Part shown: in pieces, positions 6,436 to 12,455 of the stretch
How the letters are laid out: the number at the start of each line of letters is the position of its first letter
Position numbering within the stretch: the first letter of the stretch is position 1
Position numbers and translations under genes: made by a program
Notes under the pieces: model-generated
The model's input: only the letters and a program-made list of their open reading frames with translations
Database searches by the model: none
Told to the model about the DNA's origin: nothing
Assembly (NCBI GenBank): GCA_903885855.1
Contig: CAISKG010000290.1
Coordinates: 1-12,600, forward strand
From: an uncultured Planctomycetaceae bacterium
GTDB taxonomy: Bacteria; Planctomycetota; Planctomycetia; Pirellulales; UBA1268
Direction of reading: 5' to 3'
DNA length: 12,600 nt

Positions 6436-6804
6436 TCAGCCGGCCCGCACCTCGACCCGCCGGGGCAGGACGGCGGCCAGCCGCGGCACGCGGACGGTGA
6501 GGACGCCGCGCGCGTAGTCGGCCGCGATGCGGGCGCCGTCGAAGCCCTCGCCGAGCCGGAAGGCGCGGCGGTAGTCGCCGATCCCGTATTCCTGGCGGAC
6601 CGCACGGCCGGGGAGGTCGCGCGGCGCCACGGCGGCGTGGAGGGTGAGGACGCCGTCGTCGAAGGTGACGTCGATGGTGTCGGCGCGGGCGCCGGGCATG
6701 TCGGCGACGAACACGACCTCGTCGCCCCGGTCGCTGACGTCGCAGTTGGGGCGGAAGGTGAGGCGGGAAGCGCGTTCGGAGGGGGTGGCGGTGCGGGCGG
6801 TCAT
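6436..6804 (-). CDS. Small heat-shock protein, Hsp20/alpha-crystallin family (downstream copy)
   Basis: 122-aa ATP-independent holdase chaperone. The alpha-crystallin domain fills most of the protein, with DEVVFVADMPGARADTIDV (28-46) and a late ADYARGVLTVRVPRL (94-108), the conserved A-x-x-x-(N/R)-G-V-L signature. The N-terminal arm is short (about 22 residues), and there is no clear I-x-I/V tail, so oligomer size may differ from classic Hsp20. The ATG at 6804 has GAGGAG six bases before it, a strong start signal; the longer open frame is rejected. It lies 125 bases downstream of the second Hsp20 gene on the same strand. The two are only moderately alike, so this is not a recent duplication. 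The leader contains a C/T-rich stretch that could pair with the Shine-Dalgarno sequence. Confidence 0.92.
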   Translation of the reverse strand: MTARTATPSERASRLTFRPNCDVSDRGDEVVFVADMPGARADTIDVTFDDGVLTLHAAVAPRDLPGRAVRQEYGIGDYRRAFRLGEGFDGARIAADYARGVLTVRVPRLAAVLPRRVEVRAG

Positions 6805-6877
6805 GGGAATCTCCTCGGGAAACGGGGGGAGGGGAGCGGAGCCGGCGCGGAGCGGGGGCGCGGAGGCCGCGCGCCCG

Positions 6878-6893
6878 CTGCCGCACCCGGCAG
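6878..6893 (-). other. Hairpin between the two hsp20 genes
   Basis: CTGCCG/CGGCAG with a 4-base loop lies 37 bases after the stop of the upstream Hsp20 gene, followed by further GC-rich pairing sequence and no T-run. It may trim or attenuate the shared transcript. Weak evidence, recorded as a structure only. Confidence 0.3.
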
Positions 6894-6929
6894 GTGGTGG
6901 ATCACGATCGAAGGGGCCGGCGCCGTCGG

Positions 6930-7442
6930 TCAGACGGAGCGCACCTGCACCTTCCGCGGCTGGCACTCGGCCAGCTTCGGGCAGGTGACCGAGAGGACGC
7001 CGTCGACGAGCCGCGCCTCCACCCGGCCGGCGTCGACCGGCACGGGCAGCGGGATGCGGCGCTCGAACGAGCCGGTGCCGCGCTCGCGGAGGTGCCACAC
7101 GACCTTCCTCCCCGCGGCGTCGCCGGGGGCGGCCGTGTCGCACGATCCGCCGCAGCACGGGCCTGCGTCCGCCGGCTGCCCGCCGGGGCGGGAGCCGGTG
7201 AGGACGAGCTCGTCGCCGGAGACCGAGACGTCGACGGCGGAGGCGTCGAGGCCGGGCAGTTCCGCCTCGACGACCAGCGCGTCGTCGGTCTCGCGCACGT
7301 TGACGGCGGGGAAGGTGCCCTGTCCCGGCCGGGCGCCCCAGCCGTGGAGCGGCGGAGCGGTCACCAGCGAGGTCCAGAGGCGGTCGATTTCGTCACGCAA
7401 TTCGTCGAGCGGCAGGCCGAATCCGGTGCGGTGGGAAGGCAT
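6930..7442 (-). CDS. Small heat-shock protein, Hsp20 family, with cysteine-rich insertion
   Basis: 170-aa Hsp20 chaperone. The N-terminal arm includes LPLDELRDEIDRLWTSL (10-26), a common bacterial Hsp20 amphipathic helix. The alpha-crystallin domain runs from about 44 to 170, with PAVNVRETDDALVVEAELPG (45-64) and ARLVDGVLSVTCPK (143-156). Between strand DELVLTG (77-83) and VVWHLRERGTGSFERRIPLP (114-133) there is an added loop (about 85-112) rich in Gly, Ala and Pro that carries CCGGSC (C96, C97, C101). Two more cysteines, C154 and C160, lie near the end. Such cysteines are unusual in the family and could bind metal or form disulfides; this is inference. The ATG at 7442 is preceded by GGAG seven bases upstream, which decides against a longer start at 7502. 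First gene of the Hsp20 pair. Confidence 0.92.
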   Translation of the reverse strand: MPSHRTGFGLPLDELRDEIDRLWTSLVTAPPLHGWGARPGQGTFPAVNVRETDDALVVEAELPGLDASAVDVSVSGDELVLTGSRPGGQPADAGPCCGGSCDTAAPGDAAGRKVVWHLRERGTGSFERRIPLPVPVDAGRVEARLVDGVLSVTCPKLAECQPRKVQVRSV

Positions 7443-7821
7443 GGGAAGACTCCGTGCATGGTGGTGTGGTGAGGCGTCCGGGGCGGGGGGCCAATCCCGC
7501 ACCGGGCGTGTGGAGATGCAGAAGCAAACACCGTGCCCATCGTCGGGCTGCCTCGCTGGCGGCTGTCGCCGGCGCTGGAAAGACCGTGAAAAACGTCCGG
7601 CGATCCGCTCTTCCCGCCGTCGTGCGCCGCGTCGCTGTCAAGCGCTGGCGATCGTGCCGGACGTGCCGGCTGTCACCTTGGCAGCAGCGTGGAAATGGGG
7701 CCCGCGGGGGCTGGCGGTGTGTTGTGGGGGCGGGGGGAATCCCTATACTGCGGCCTTCCGGCTACGGACCAGCCCAGGCGCCCGCCCGAGCCCGCGCCCC
7801 TCTCGCGCAACGGATTCGTCC
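7443..7821. other. Divergent intergenic region between hsp20 and the fatty-acid-like cassette
   Basis: About 380 bases with no supported gene. Left part: leader of the minus-strand Hsp20 gene, with a Shine-Dalgarno GGAG but no convincing promoter. An isolated TTGACA on the minus strand (7641-7636) has no -10 at the right distance. No CIRCE-type inverted repeat (TTAGCACTC-N9-GAGTGCTAA) is present. Right part: a plausible plus-strand promoter at 7722-7749. Bases about 7500-7680 are slightly less GC-rich, and I see no repeat or RNA gene there. Confidence 0.6.
7722..7749 (+). promoter_or_regulatory. Candidate promoter of the FabZ-ACP-FabZ-KS cassette
   Basis: TATACT (7744-7749, five of six matches to the -10) stands out in GC-rich sequence. 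TTGTGG (7722-7727, three of six to the -35) lies 16 bases upstream. The predicted leader is about 65 bases to the ATG at 7822. Confidence 0.5.
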
Positions 7822-8457
7822 ATGCGATTCACGCTCCTCGACCGCGTCACCGCCATCGACCCCGGCAAGAGCATCACCGCCATCAAGACGCTGACGCTCT
7901 CCGAGGAGTATCTGGCCGACCACTTTCCCCGGTTCCCGGTGATGCCCGGGGTGCTGATGCTCGAGACGATGACCCAGGCCTCGGCCTGGATGATCCGTCT
8001 GGGAGAGGATTTCGCCCACGCGATCGTCGTTCTGCGGGCGGCGAAGAACGTCAAATACGGCGACTTCGTCGAGCCGGGAAAGGTGCTCACCGTCTCCGCG
8101 GAGGTGGTGTCCCAGGACGCCTCCACCACGTCGGTGAAGGCGACCGGCATGGTCGGAGGGCGCACGAGCCTCACCGCCCGGCTGGTGCTCGAGCGCTACA
8201 ACCTCGCCGACCGGGTCGCCCACGGCGACGCCCTCGATGCCCGGGTGCGGGCCGAAATGCGGAAGATGTGGGCCATCATCCACCCCTCCGGAAGAGGGGC
8301 TGGCGGCGTCCGGCCTGTCGTCTACGGCTCGGCGTCCGCCGGCGGCGGCCCGTCGCATGCCGCCCGCGGCTCCGCGATGCCGGCCCACGAGCTGCCCGCG
8401 CCCCACGGCCATGTCCTCGCCTCCGGCGACCGGCCGCTCCCCGTGCCGGGGCGGTAG
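7822..8457 (+). CDS. FabZ-like 3-hydroxyacyl-ACP dehydratase with C-terminal tail
   Basis: 211-aa hot-dog-fold protein that would remove water from 3-hydroxyacyl-ACP in a fatty-acid-type cycle. The catalytic pair is clear: H34 in DHFPRFPVMPG and E48 in MLETMTQA, 14 residues apart as in E. coli FabZ. The hot-dog domain ends by about residue 155. A further 55 residues (157-211), rich in Gly, Pro, Ala and His, have no family counterpart and look disordered. FabZ is usually near 150 aa. The ATG at 7822 fits the start of homology; no strong Shine-Dalgarno is visible, and the much longer open frame upstream is a shadow. First gene of the cassette, 282 bases before the ACP gene. The paired dehydratase downstream suggests one may act on a different chain length or bind as a non-identical partner. 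Confidence 0.88.
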   Translation: MRFTLLDRVTAIDPGKSITAIKTLTLSEEYLADHFPRFPVMPGVLMLETMTQASAWMIRLGEDFAHAIVVLRAAKNVKYGDFVEPGKVLTVSAEVVSQDASTTSVKATGMVGGRTSLTARLVLERYNLADRVAHGDALDARVRAEMRKMWAIIHPSGRGAGGVRPVVYGSASAGGGPSHAARGSAMPAHELPAPHGHVLASGDRPLPVPGR

Positions 8458-8618
8458 TGGTCGGTGGAAACGGGTTCCGAGCCCTGTTCCGGGGCCGCCG
8501 CCCCTGGAAAGCCCGGGGTTTGACCCCCGGTGTCCGCCGCGGCGGCGGTGGATCGCGGTGCAGCCGGTTCATGTCCGCGGCGCCGTTCGCCCCGGATCAG
8601 CCGCGCTCCCCGGGTCTT

Positions 8619-8636
8619 TTTCCCGGCCGCGGGAAA
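8619..8636. repeat. Symmetric hairpin in the leader before the ACP gene
   Basis: TTTCCCG and CGGGAAA form a perfect 7-bp stem with a 4-base loop. T residues precede it and A residues follow it, so it has no terminator polarity on either strand. It sits in the 282-base gap between the first dehydratase and the ACP gene. Function unknown. Confidence 0.35.
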
Positions 8637-8652
8637 TCGGCGGACGTCCGGG

Positions 8653-8681
8653 TTCCCACCAGAACGCGACGGCATTACAAC
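8653..8681 (+). promoter_or_regulatory. Possible internal promoter for the ACP gene
   Basis: TTCCCA (8653-8658) and TACAAC (8676-8681), 17 bases apart, each match four of six consensus positions. They fall in a local AT-richer patch 58 bases before the ACP start. A separate promoter would fit the high demand usual for carrier protein. Weak call by eye. Confidence 0.33.
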
Positions 8682-8739
8682 CTTGCTTGATTCGGCTTCC
8701 GTTCCGCTCCCGCTTCCCAGTGCCCCGAGGTGCCAGTCG

Positions 8740-9126
8740 ATGCCGTCCCGCGATGAAATCTTCGAGAAGGTCAGGTCCGCGTTGGTCGATGCACTCGGCG
8801 TGGACGAGGACGACGTCACGCCCGCCGCGACGATGGTCGGCGACCTGGGGGCGGAGTCGATCGACTTCCTCGACATCGTCTTCCGCCTCGAGAAGGCCTT
8901 CGGGATCAAGATTCCCCGCGGGGAGCTGTTCCCCGAGGACGTCCTCTCGAGCGCCGAATTCGTCTCCAACGGCAAGGTGAACGCCGCCGGCCTGGCGGCC
9001 CTCAAGGCGCGGATGCCGTTCTTCGACCTGAAGAACTTCGAGCAGAACCCGAGCGTGCAGAACTTCCCCAACATGCTCACCGTCGAGGACATGGTCCGCT
9101 ACGTGCAGAGCAAGTTGGCGGCCTGA
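8740..9126 (+). CDS. Acyl carrier protein with an inserted segment
   Basis: 128-aa carrier protein; classic AcpP is near 78 aa. It would hold the growing acyl chain on a phosphopantetheine arm at S40, in the motif GDLGAESIDFLDIVF, which matches the DSL region of ACPs. Helix I (about 3-19) and helix II (40-54) are normal. After FGIKIPRGELFPEDV (54-68), where AcpP goes on directly to helix IV, there are about 45 extra residues containing ARMPFFDLKNFEQNPSVQNF (90-109). Then comes the normal ending TVEDMVRYVQSKL (114-126). The ATG at 8740 has GAGG nine bases before it; the upstream open stretch lacks ACP features. It lies between two dehydratase genes, so it is probably dedicated to this cassette rather than the housekeeping ACP. 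Confidence 0.9.
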   Translation: MPSRDEIFEKVRSALVDALGVDEDDVTPAATMVGDLGAESIDFLDIVFRLEKAFGIKIPRGELFPEDVLSSAEFVSNGKVNAAGLAALKARMPFFDLKNFEQNPSVQNFPNMLTVEDMVRYVQSKLAA

Positions 9127-9231
9127 CGCCGTCGCTCCGCGGGGCGGTCGCCTCCCCGCCTTTCCCCGCCCTCCTTCCCTTCACGCGGTGACGCCGTGGA
9201 CCGCGGCTGACCGACCGCCGACGAGAGATTC

Positions 9232-9732
9232 ATGCGCTGGTTCTGGATCGACCGGTTCGACGAGTTCGTCCGCGGACGGCATGCGGTCGCCGTGAAGAAC
9301 GTGTCGCTCGCCGAAGAGCACATGCACGACCATTTCCCCGGCGCGGCGCTGATGCCCAATTCCCTCGTGGTGGAGGGGATGGCGCAGACGGCGGGCCTGC
9401 TGGTGGCCGACGCCATCGACTACAACCGCCGCGTCGTGCTCGCGAAGGTGGCCGCCGCCGAATTCCACTTCGACGCCGTGCCGGGCGACACGCTCCGCTT
9501 CCGGGCGGAGATCCTCGACCTCAAGCCGGGCGGATCGTTCACGCGGGTCTCGAGCACCGTCGAGGACCGCCTGCAGGGGGAGGCGGAGTTGTTCTTCGCC
9601 CACCTCGAGCCGGGCGAGGGGGTGCCGAAGTTGTTCGAGCCGGAGGAACTGCTCCGCTGGCTCGACCAGATGCACATCTACGACGTCGGCCGCGATCAGG
9701 CGGGCAATCCGCTGCCGCGGCCCGACTGGTGA
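9232..9732 (+). CDS. Second FabZ-like dehydratase
   Basis: 166-aa hot-dog-fold dehydratase, full length for the family. Catalytic H34 in DHFPGAALMPN and E48 in VVEGMAQTAG keep the 14-residue spacing. The MPG usual after the catalytic His is MPN here, a small change in the substrate tunnel region. Residues 60-125 cover the remaining strands, and the C-terminal LFEPEELLRWLDQMHIYDV (134-152) is an added helix. It is not a copy of the upstream dehydratase, and sequence similarity is mostly limited to the active-site region. The ATG at 9232 has only a weak GAGAG before it. It is 105 bases after the ACP gene and 22 bases before the ketosynthase gene, so it is co-transcribed with the latter. It could act as dehydratase, isomerase or a structural partner. 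Confidence 0.87.
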   Translation: MRWFWIDRFDEFVRGRHAVAVKNVSLAEEHMHDHFPGAALMPNSLVVEGMAQTAGLLVADAIDYNRRVVLAKVAAAEFHFDAVPGDTLRFRAEILDLKPGGSFTRVSSTVEDRLQGEAELFFAHLEPGEGVPKLFEPEELLRWLDQMHIYDVGRDQAGNPLPRPDW

Positions 9733-9754
9733 CGCACGCGGCGGGGAGGGGGCG

Positions 9755-11068
9755 ATGGTTTCCAGCCAGGGCCAGCGCGGCGGCCGCCGCCGCGTGGTGA
9801 TCACCGGCATGGGGTGCGTGACGCCGCTGGGCTCGCGCGTCGAGCACTTGTGGGCGAACCTCAAGATCGGGGCGTCGGGCGTCGGCCGCACGACCGTCTT
9901 CGACGCCTCGCGCTTCCCCACCAAGATCGCCGCCGAGGTGAAGGACTGGTCGATCGCCGACGAGGGTGAATCGGCCGAGCGCTGGCAGTACTGCGGCCGC
10001 CACACGCGTTTCGCCGCCGGCGCCGCCCTTCAGGCGATGCGCGACGCGGGGCTCGCGCAGGGGCTGCCCGCCGATCCGGAGCGGCTGGGCATCTACCTCG
10101 GTAGCGGCGAGGGGCAGCAGGACTTCGACTCCTTCACGAAGATGATGGCGGTGGCCATCAAGGGGGAGGCCCTCGACGTCGCCAAGTTCACCAAGCTCGG
10201 GCTCGAGACGCTCCATCCCCTGGCCGAGGTGGAGCAGGAGCCCCACATGCCCGCCGGCCACCTGGCGACGCTCTTCGACGCGCGCGGGCCGAACCTCAAC
10301 TGCCTCACCGCCTGCGCCGCCTCGAGCCAGGCGATCGGCGAGGCGGCCGAACTGGTGCGCCGCGGCGAGGCCGACGTGATGCTCTCCGGCGGCGCGCACA
10401 GCATGATCCATCCCTTCGGCGTGACCGGCTTCAATCTCCTCACGGCGCTCTCCACGCGCAACGACGATCCCACCAAGGCCAGCCGGCCCTTCGACAACGA
10501 CCGCGACGGCTTCGTCCTCGGCGAGGGGGCGGCGATGGTCGTCCTCGAGGATCTCGAGCACGCCCGGCGCCGGGGGGCCAGGATCCACGGCGAGCTGCTC
10601 GGCTACGGATCCACCGCCGACGCCTACCGCATCACCGACACGCACCCCGAGGGGCGCGGGGCGTCGGCCTGCATCCGCATGGCCCTCGACGACGCCGGCC
10701 TGGGCATCGACGGCATCGATTACATCAACGCCCACGGCACCAGCACCGACGTCAACGACAAGGTGGAGACGCTGGCCATCAAGACCGTGTTCGGCGAGCG
10801 GGCCTGGAAGATCCCGGTCTCGAGCACCAAGAGCATGATGGGGCACCTCATCGCCGCCGCCGGCGCCACCGAGCTGATCGTCTGCCTGCTGGCGATCCGC
10901 GACGGCATCCTCCCCCCCACCATCAACTACACCACCCCCGATCCCAACTGCGACCTCGACTACGTGCCCAACGTGGCCCGCGAGGCACGCTGCGACCGGG
11001 CGCTGTCCAACAGCTTCGGCTTCGGCGGCCAGAACATCTCCCTCGTGGTGGGCCGCTTCGGCGGCTGA
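9755..11068 (+). CDS. FabF-like beta-ketoacyl-ACP synthase
   Basis: 437-aa condensing enzyme that would extend an acyl chain by decarboxylative Claisen condensation with malonyl-ACP. The thiolase fold is complete: VVITGMGCVTPLG at the N-terminus (14-26), nucleophile C187 in LTACAASSQ, H327 in INAHGTSTDVND, K359 in SSTKSMMGH and H364. The Cys-His-His triad means an active synthase, not a chain-length factor. SNSFGFGGQN (418-427) is the usual glycine-rich C-terminal motif. The ATG at 9755 has GGAGG five bases before it. Length and motifs fit FabF, but the region 120-167 differs from E. coli FabF, and the ACAASS motif differs from its ACTSG, so the substrate may not be an ordinary fatty acyl chain. 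Last gene of the cassette. The stop overlaps a small hairpin. Confidence 0.93.
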   Translation: MVSSQGQRGGRRRVVITGMGCVTPLGSRVEHLWANLKIGASGVGRTTVFDASRFPTKIAAEVKDWSIADEGESAERWQYCGRHTRFAAGAALQAMRDAGLAQGLPADPERLGIYLGSGEGQQDFDSFTKMMAVAIKGEALDVAKFTKLGLETLHPLAEVEQEPHMPAGHLATLFDARGPNLNCLTACAASSQAIGEAAELVRRGEADVMLSGGAHSMIHPFGVTGFNLLTALSTRNDDPTKASRPFDNDRDGFVLGEGAAMVVLEDLEHARRRGARIHGELLGYGSTADAYRITDTHPEGRGASACIRMALDDAGLGIDGIDYINAHGTSTDVNDKVETLAIKTVFGERAWKIPVSSTKSMMGHLIAAAGATELIVCLLAIRDGILPPTINYTTPDPNCDLDYVPNVAREARCDRALSNSFGFGGQNISLVVGRFGG

Positions 11069-11078
11069 TCGCGTTTTT
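11052..11078 (+). terminator. Possible terminator overlapping the ketosynthase stop
   Basis: GCCGC-TTCG-GCGGC forms a 5-bp stem closed by a stable UUCG tetraloop (11052-11065), made from the last codons of the gene. TGA follows, then five T at 11074-11078. The stem is short and the T-run is eight bases away, so termination may be partial. Confidence 0.35.
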
Positions 11079-11092
11079 CCGACGGCCCCCCC

Positions 11093-11121
11093 TTGACGCC
11101 ACCGCGGGGCATGTGTATTAG
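11093..11121 (+). promoter_or_regulatory. Promoter of the gntR-ABC transporter operon
   Basis: TTGACG (11093-11098, five of six) and TATTAG (11116-11121, four of six) are separated by an ideal 17 bases. Transcription would begin near 11128, about 25 bases before the regulator ATG. The TTG of the -35 box also happens to open a longer reading frame, which is therefore rejected as a start. Confidence 0.7.
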
Positions 11122-11136
11122 TGTACTGATACACAT
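11111..11136. promoter_or_regulatory. Near-palindromic operator, probable GntR/YtrA binding site
   Basis: Half-sites ATGTGTAT (11111-11118) and ATACACAT (11129-11136) are exact inverted copies. Of 13 base pairs across the 26-base site, 11 are symmetric. The outer GT/AC fits the general GntR operator form GT-Nx-AC. It covers the whole -10 box, so bound protein would block RNA polymerase. The right half continues as a second ATACAC (11135-11140), making a tandem hexamer. The binding protein is inferred from position just upstream of the regulator gene. Confidence 0.65.
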
Positions 11137-11152
11137 ACACCCGGGGGCTGCG

Positions 11153-11545
11153 ATGGGGCGTTCCGATCCGCTGTTCGTCGTCCATCCGTCGTCCGGGGTG
11201 CCGATCTACCGGCAGCTCGTCGAGCAGGTGGAGGCGCTGGTGGCCGGGGGGCGGCTCCTCCCGGGCGACCTGGTGCCGAGCGTGCGGCAGGTGGCCGCGG
11301 CGCTGGGGGTCAATCCGATGACCGTCTCCAAGGCCTGGGGGCGGCTCGAATCGCTCGGGGTGCTCGAGCGCGACCGCGGACGGGGGATGGTGGTGGCGGA
11401 ACGCCGCGGCGCGACCCTCGCCGAACGCCGCGACGAGGTGCGGCCGCTGCTCGATCGGGCCGTGGTCCGGGCGCTGCACCTCGGCCTCACGCCTGCCCAG
11501 GTGGAGCGCATGGTGCGGGAGAGTCTCGAGGAGAACGGGGCATGA
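11153..11545 (+). CDS. GntR-family transcriptional repressor, YtrA type
   Basis: 130-aa DNA-binding protein. The winged helix-turn-helix (18-82) has PIYRQLVEQVEALVAGGRL (17-35), then LVPSVRQVAAALGVNPMTVSKAWGRL in two parts (40-65), with VSKAW in the recognition helix, and the wing LERDRGRGMVV. Only about 45 residues follow, mostly helical. This is the hallmark of the YtrA subfamily, whose members lack the large ligand domain of other GntR proteins and usually control an adjacent ABC exporter. The ATG at 11153 follows GGGGG; the frame's earlier TTG lies inside the promoter. The stop overlaps the ATPase start by ATGA. A palindromic operator lies over its own promoter, so autorepression is likely. 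The inducing signal is unknown; in Gram-positive relatives it is often cell-wall-active antibiotics. Confidence 0.93.
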   Translation: MGRSDPLFVVHPSSGVPIYRQLVEQVEALVAGGRLLPGDLVPSVRQVAAALGVNPMTVSKAWGRLESLGVLERDRGRGMVVAERRGATLAERRDEVRPLLDRAVVRALHLGLTPAQVERMVRESLEENGA

Positions 11546-12453
11546 ACGACGCCGCCATGATCGACGTCGCCGGGCTCACGAAGCGCTTCGGCGGGCGGGC
11601 CGTGCTCGACCGGCTCGACCTCCGCGTGCCGCGGGGGCAGGTGGTCGGCCTGCTGGGCCTCAACGGCTCCGGCAAGTCCACGCTCATCAAATGCCTGCTC
11701 GGCCTGCTCCGCCCCGACGCGGGGCGGGCCGCCCTCCTCGGCCGCGACGCCTGGGAGCTGGGGGCGGGGGAGAAGGCCCGCATCGGCTACGCGCCGCAGG
11801 AGCCGGTGCTCTATCCCTGGCTCACGGTGCGGCAGACCGTGGCCTACGTGTCGGGCTTCTATCCCTCCTGGGACCGCGCCTGGGGGGAGGAACTCCTGCG
11901 CCGCTGGGATCTCGCCCCAGGCCACCGCGTCGGGCCGCTCTCGGCCGGGCAGAAGCAGAAGCTCGCCCTCGTCCTCGCCCTCGGCCACCGCCCCGAATTG
12001 CTCCTCCTCGACGAGCCGGTGGCGAGCCTCGATCCGCTCGCCCGGCGCCGGTTCCTCGAGACGATCCTCGAGAGCGCCGCCGAGGGGGGCGGCACCGTGC
12101 TCTTCTCCACCCACATCACCTCCGACCTGGAACGCGTCGCCTCCCACGTGGCGCTCGTGCAGCGGGGGAGGGTGACGTTCCACGACGAGATCGATGCCCT
12201 CAAAGAACGGGTCAAGCGCCTGCGCGTCGAGGCCGCCGCCGGGCTGCCCGCCGACCTCGGCCTCCCCGGCACCCTCCGCGCGGAGGTGCGCGGGGCGCGG
12301 GCGCTGGTGACGATCGACGGCGTCGATGCGGCGCTCGTCGCCTCCCTCCGGGAGCGGTTCGCGGCCGAGGTGACGGTGGACGACCTCAACCTCGAGGAGA
12401 TCTTCCTCGAGCTGCACGACGCCGCGCCGGCGGCCGTCGGATCGGAGGGGTGA
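11542..12453 (+). CDS. ABC transporter ATP-binding protein
   Basis: 303-aa ATPase subunit that powers the membrane permease encoded next. Walker A GLNGSGKST (39-47), Q-loop Q86 in YAPQEP, signature LSAGQKQKL (133-141), Walker B LLLLDEP (153-159), D-loop ASLDP (161-165) and switch His H191 in STHI are all intact. The C-terminal part (about 220-300), ending NLEEIFLELHD, is the extension common in CcmA/YtrB-like exporter ATPases. The signature is LSAGQ rather than the common LSGGQ, a conservative change. Translation is coupled to the repressor gene through the ATGA overlap at 11542-11545. The substrate cannot be predicted. Confidence 0.95.
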   Translation: MNDAAMIDVAGLTKRFGGRAVLDRLDLRVPRGQVVGLLGLNGSGKSTLIKCLLGLLRPDAGRAALLGRDAWELGAGEKARIGYAPQEPVLYPWLTVRQTVAYVSGFYPSWDRAWGEELLRRWDLAPGHRVGPLSAGQKQKLALVLALGHRPELLLLDEPVASLDPLARRRFLETILESAAEGGGTVLFSTHITSDLERVASHVALVQRGRVTFHDEIDALKERVKRLRVEAAAGLPADLGLPGTLRAEVRGARALVTIDGVDAALVASLRERFAAEVTVDDLNLEEIFLELHDAAPAAVGSEG

Positions 12454-12455
12454 GC

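Noticed and set aside
7636..7641. Perfect -35 TTGACA on the minus strand upstream of hsp20
   Set aside because: The sequence 15-19 bases downstream is GC-only with no -10-like hexamer, and it lies about 200 bases from the gene. No sigma-32-type -10 was found either.
7443..7680. Searched for a CIRCE or other heat-shock operator near the hsp20 genes
   Set aside because: No TTAGCACTC-N9-GAGTGCTAA-like repeat or close variant is visible.
5461..7821. Plus-strand open frame running into the first dehydratase
   Set aside because: Its first 787 codons lie opposite rpsL leader, fhcC and hsp20 and look random (Ser/Pro/Ala/Arg). Family homology begins only at the ATG at 7822.
9755..11068. Ketosynthase as a chain-length factor or modular polyketide synthase piece
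   Set aside because: The nucleophile Cys and both His are present, so it is not a chain-length factor, and no acyltransferase or other fused domain exists.
11093..11152. Earlier TTG start for the GntR-type regulator
   Set aside because: That TTG is the first three bases of the -35 box TTGACG, and the extra residues would be encoded by promoter and operator sequence. The ATG at 11153 is preceded by GGGGG.
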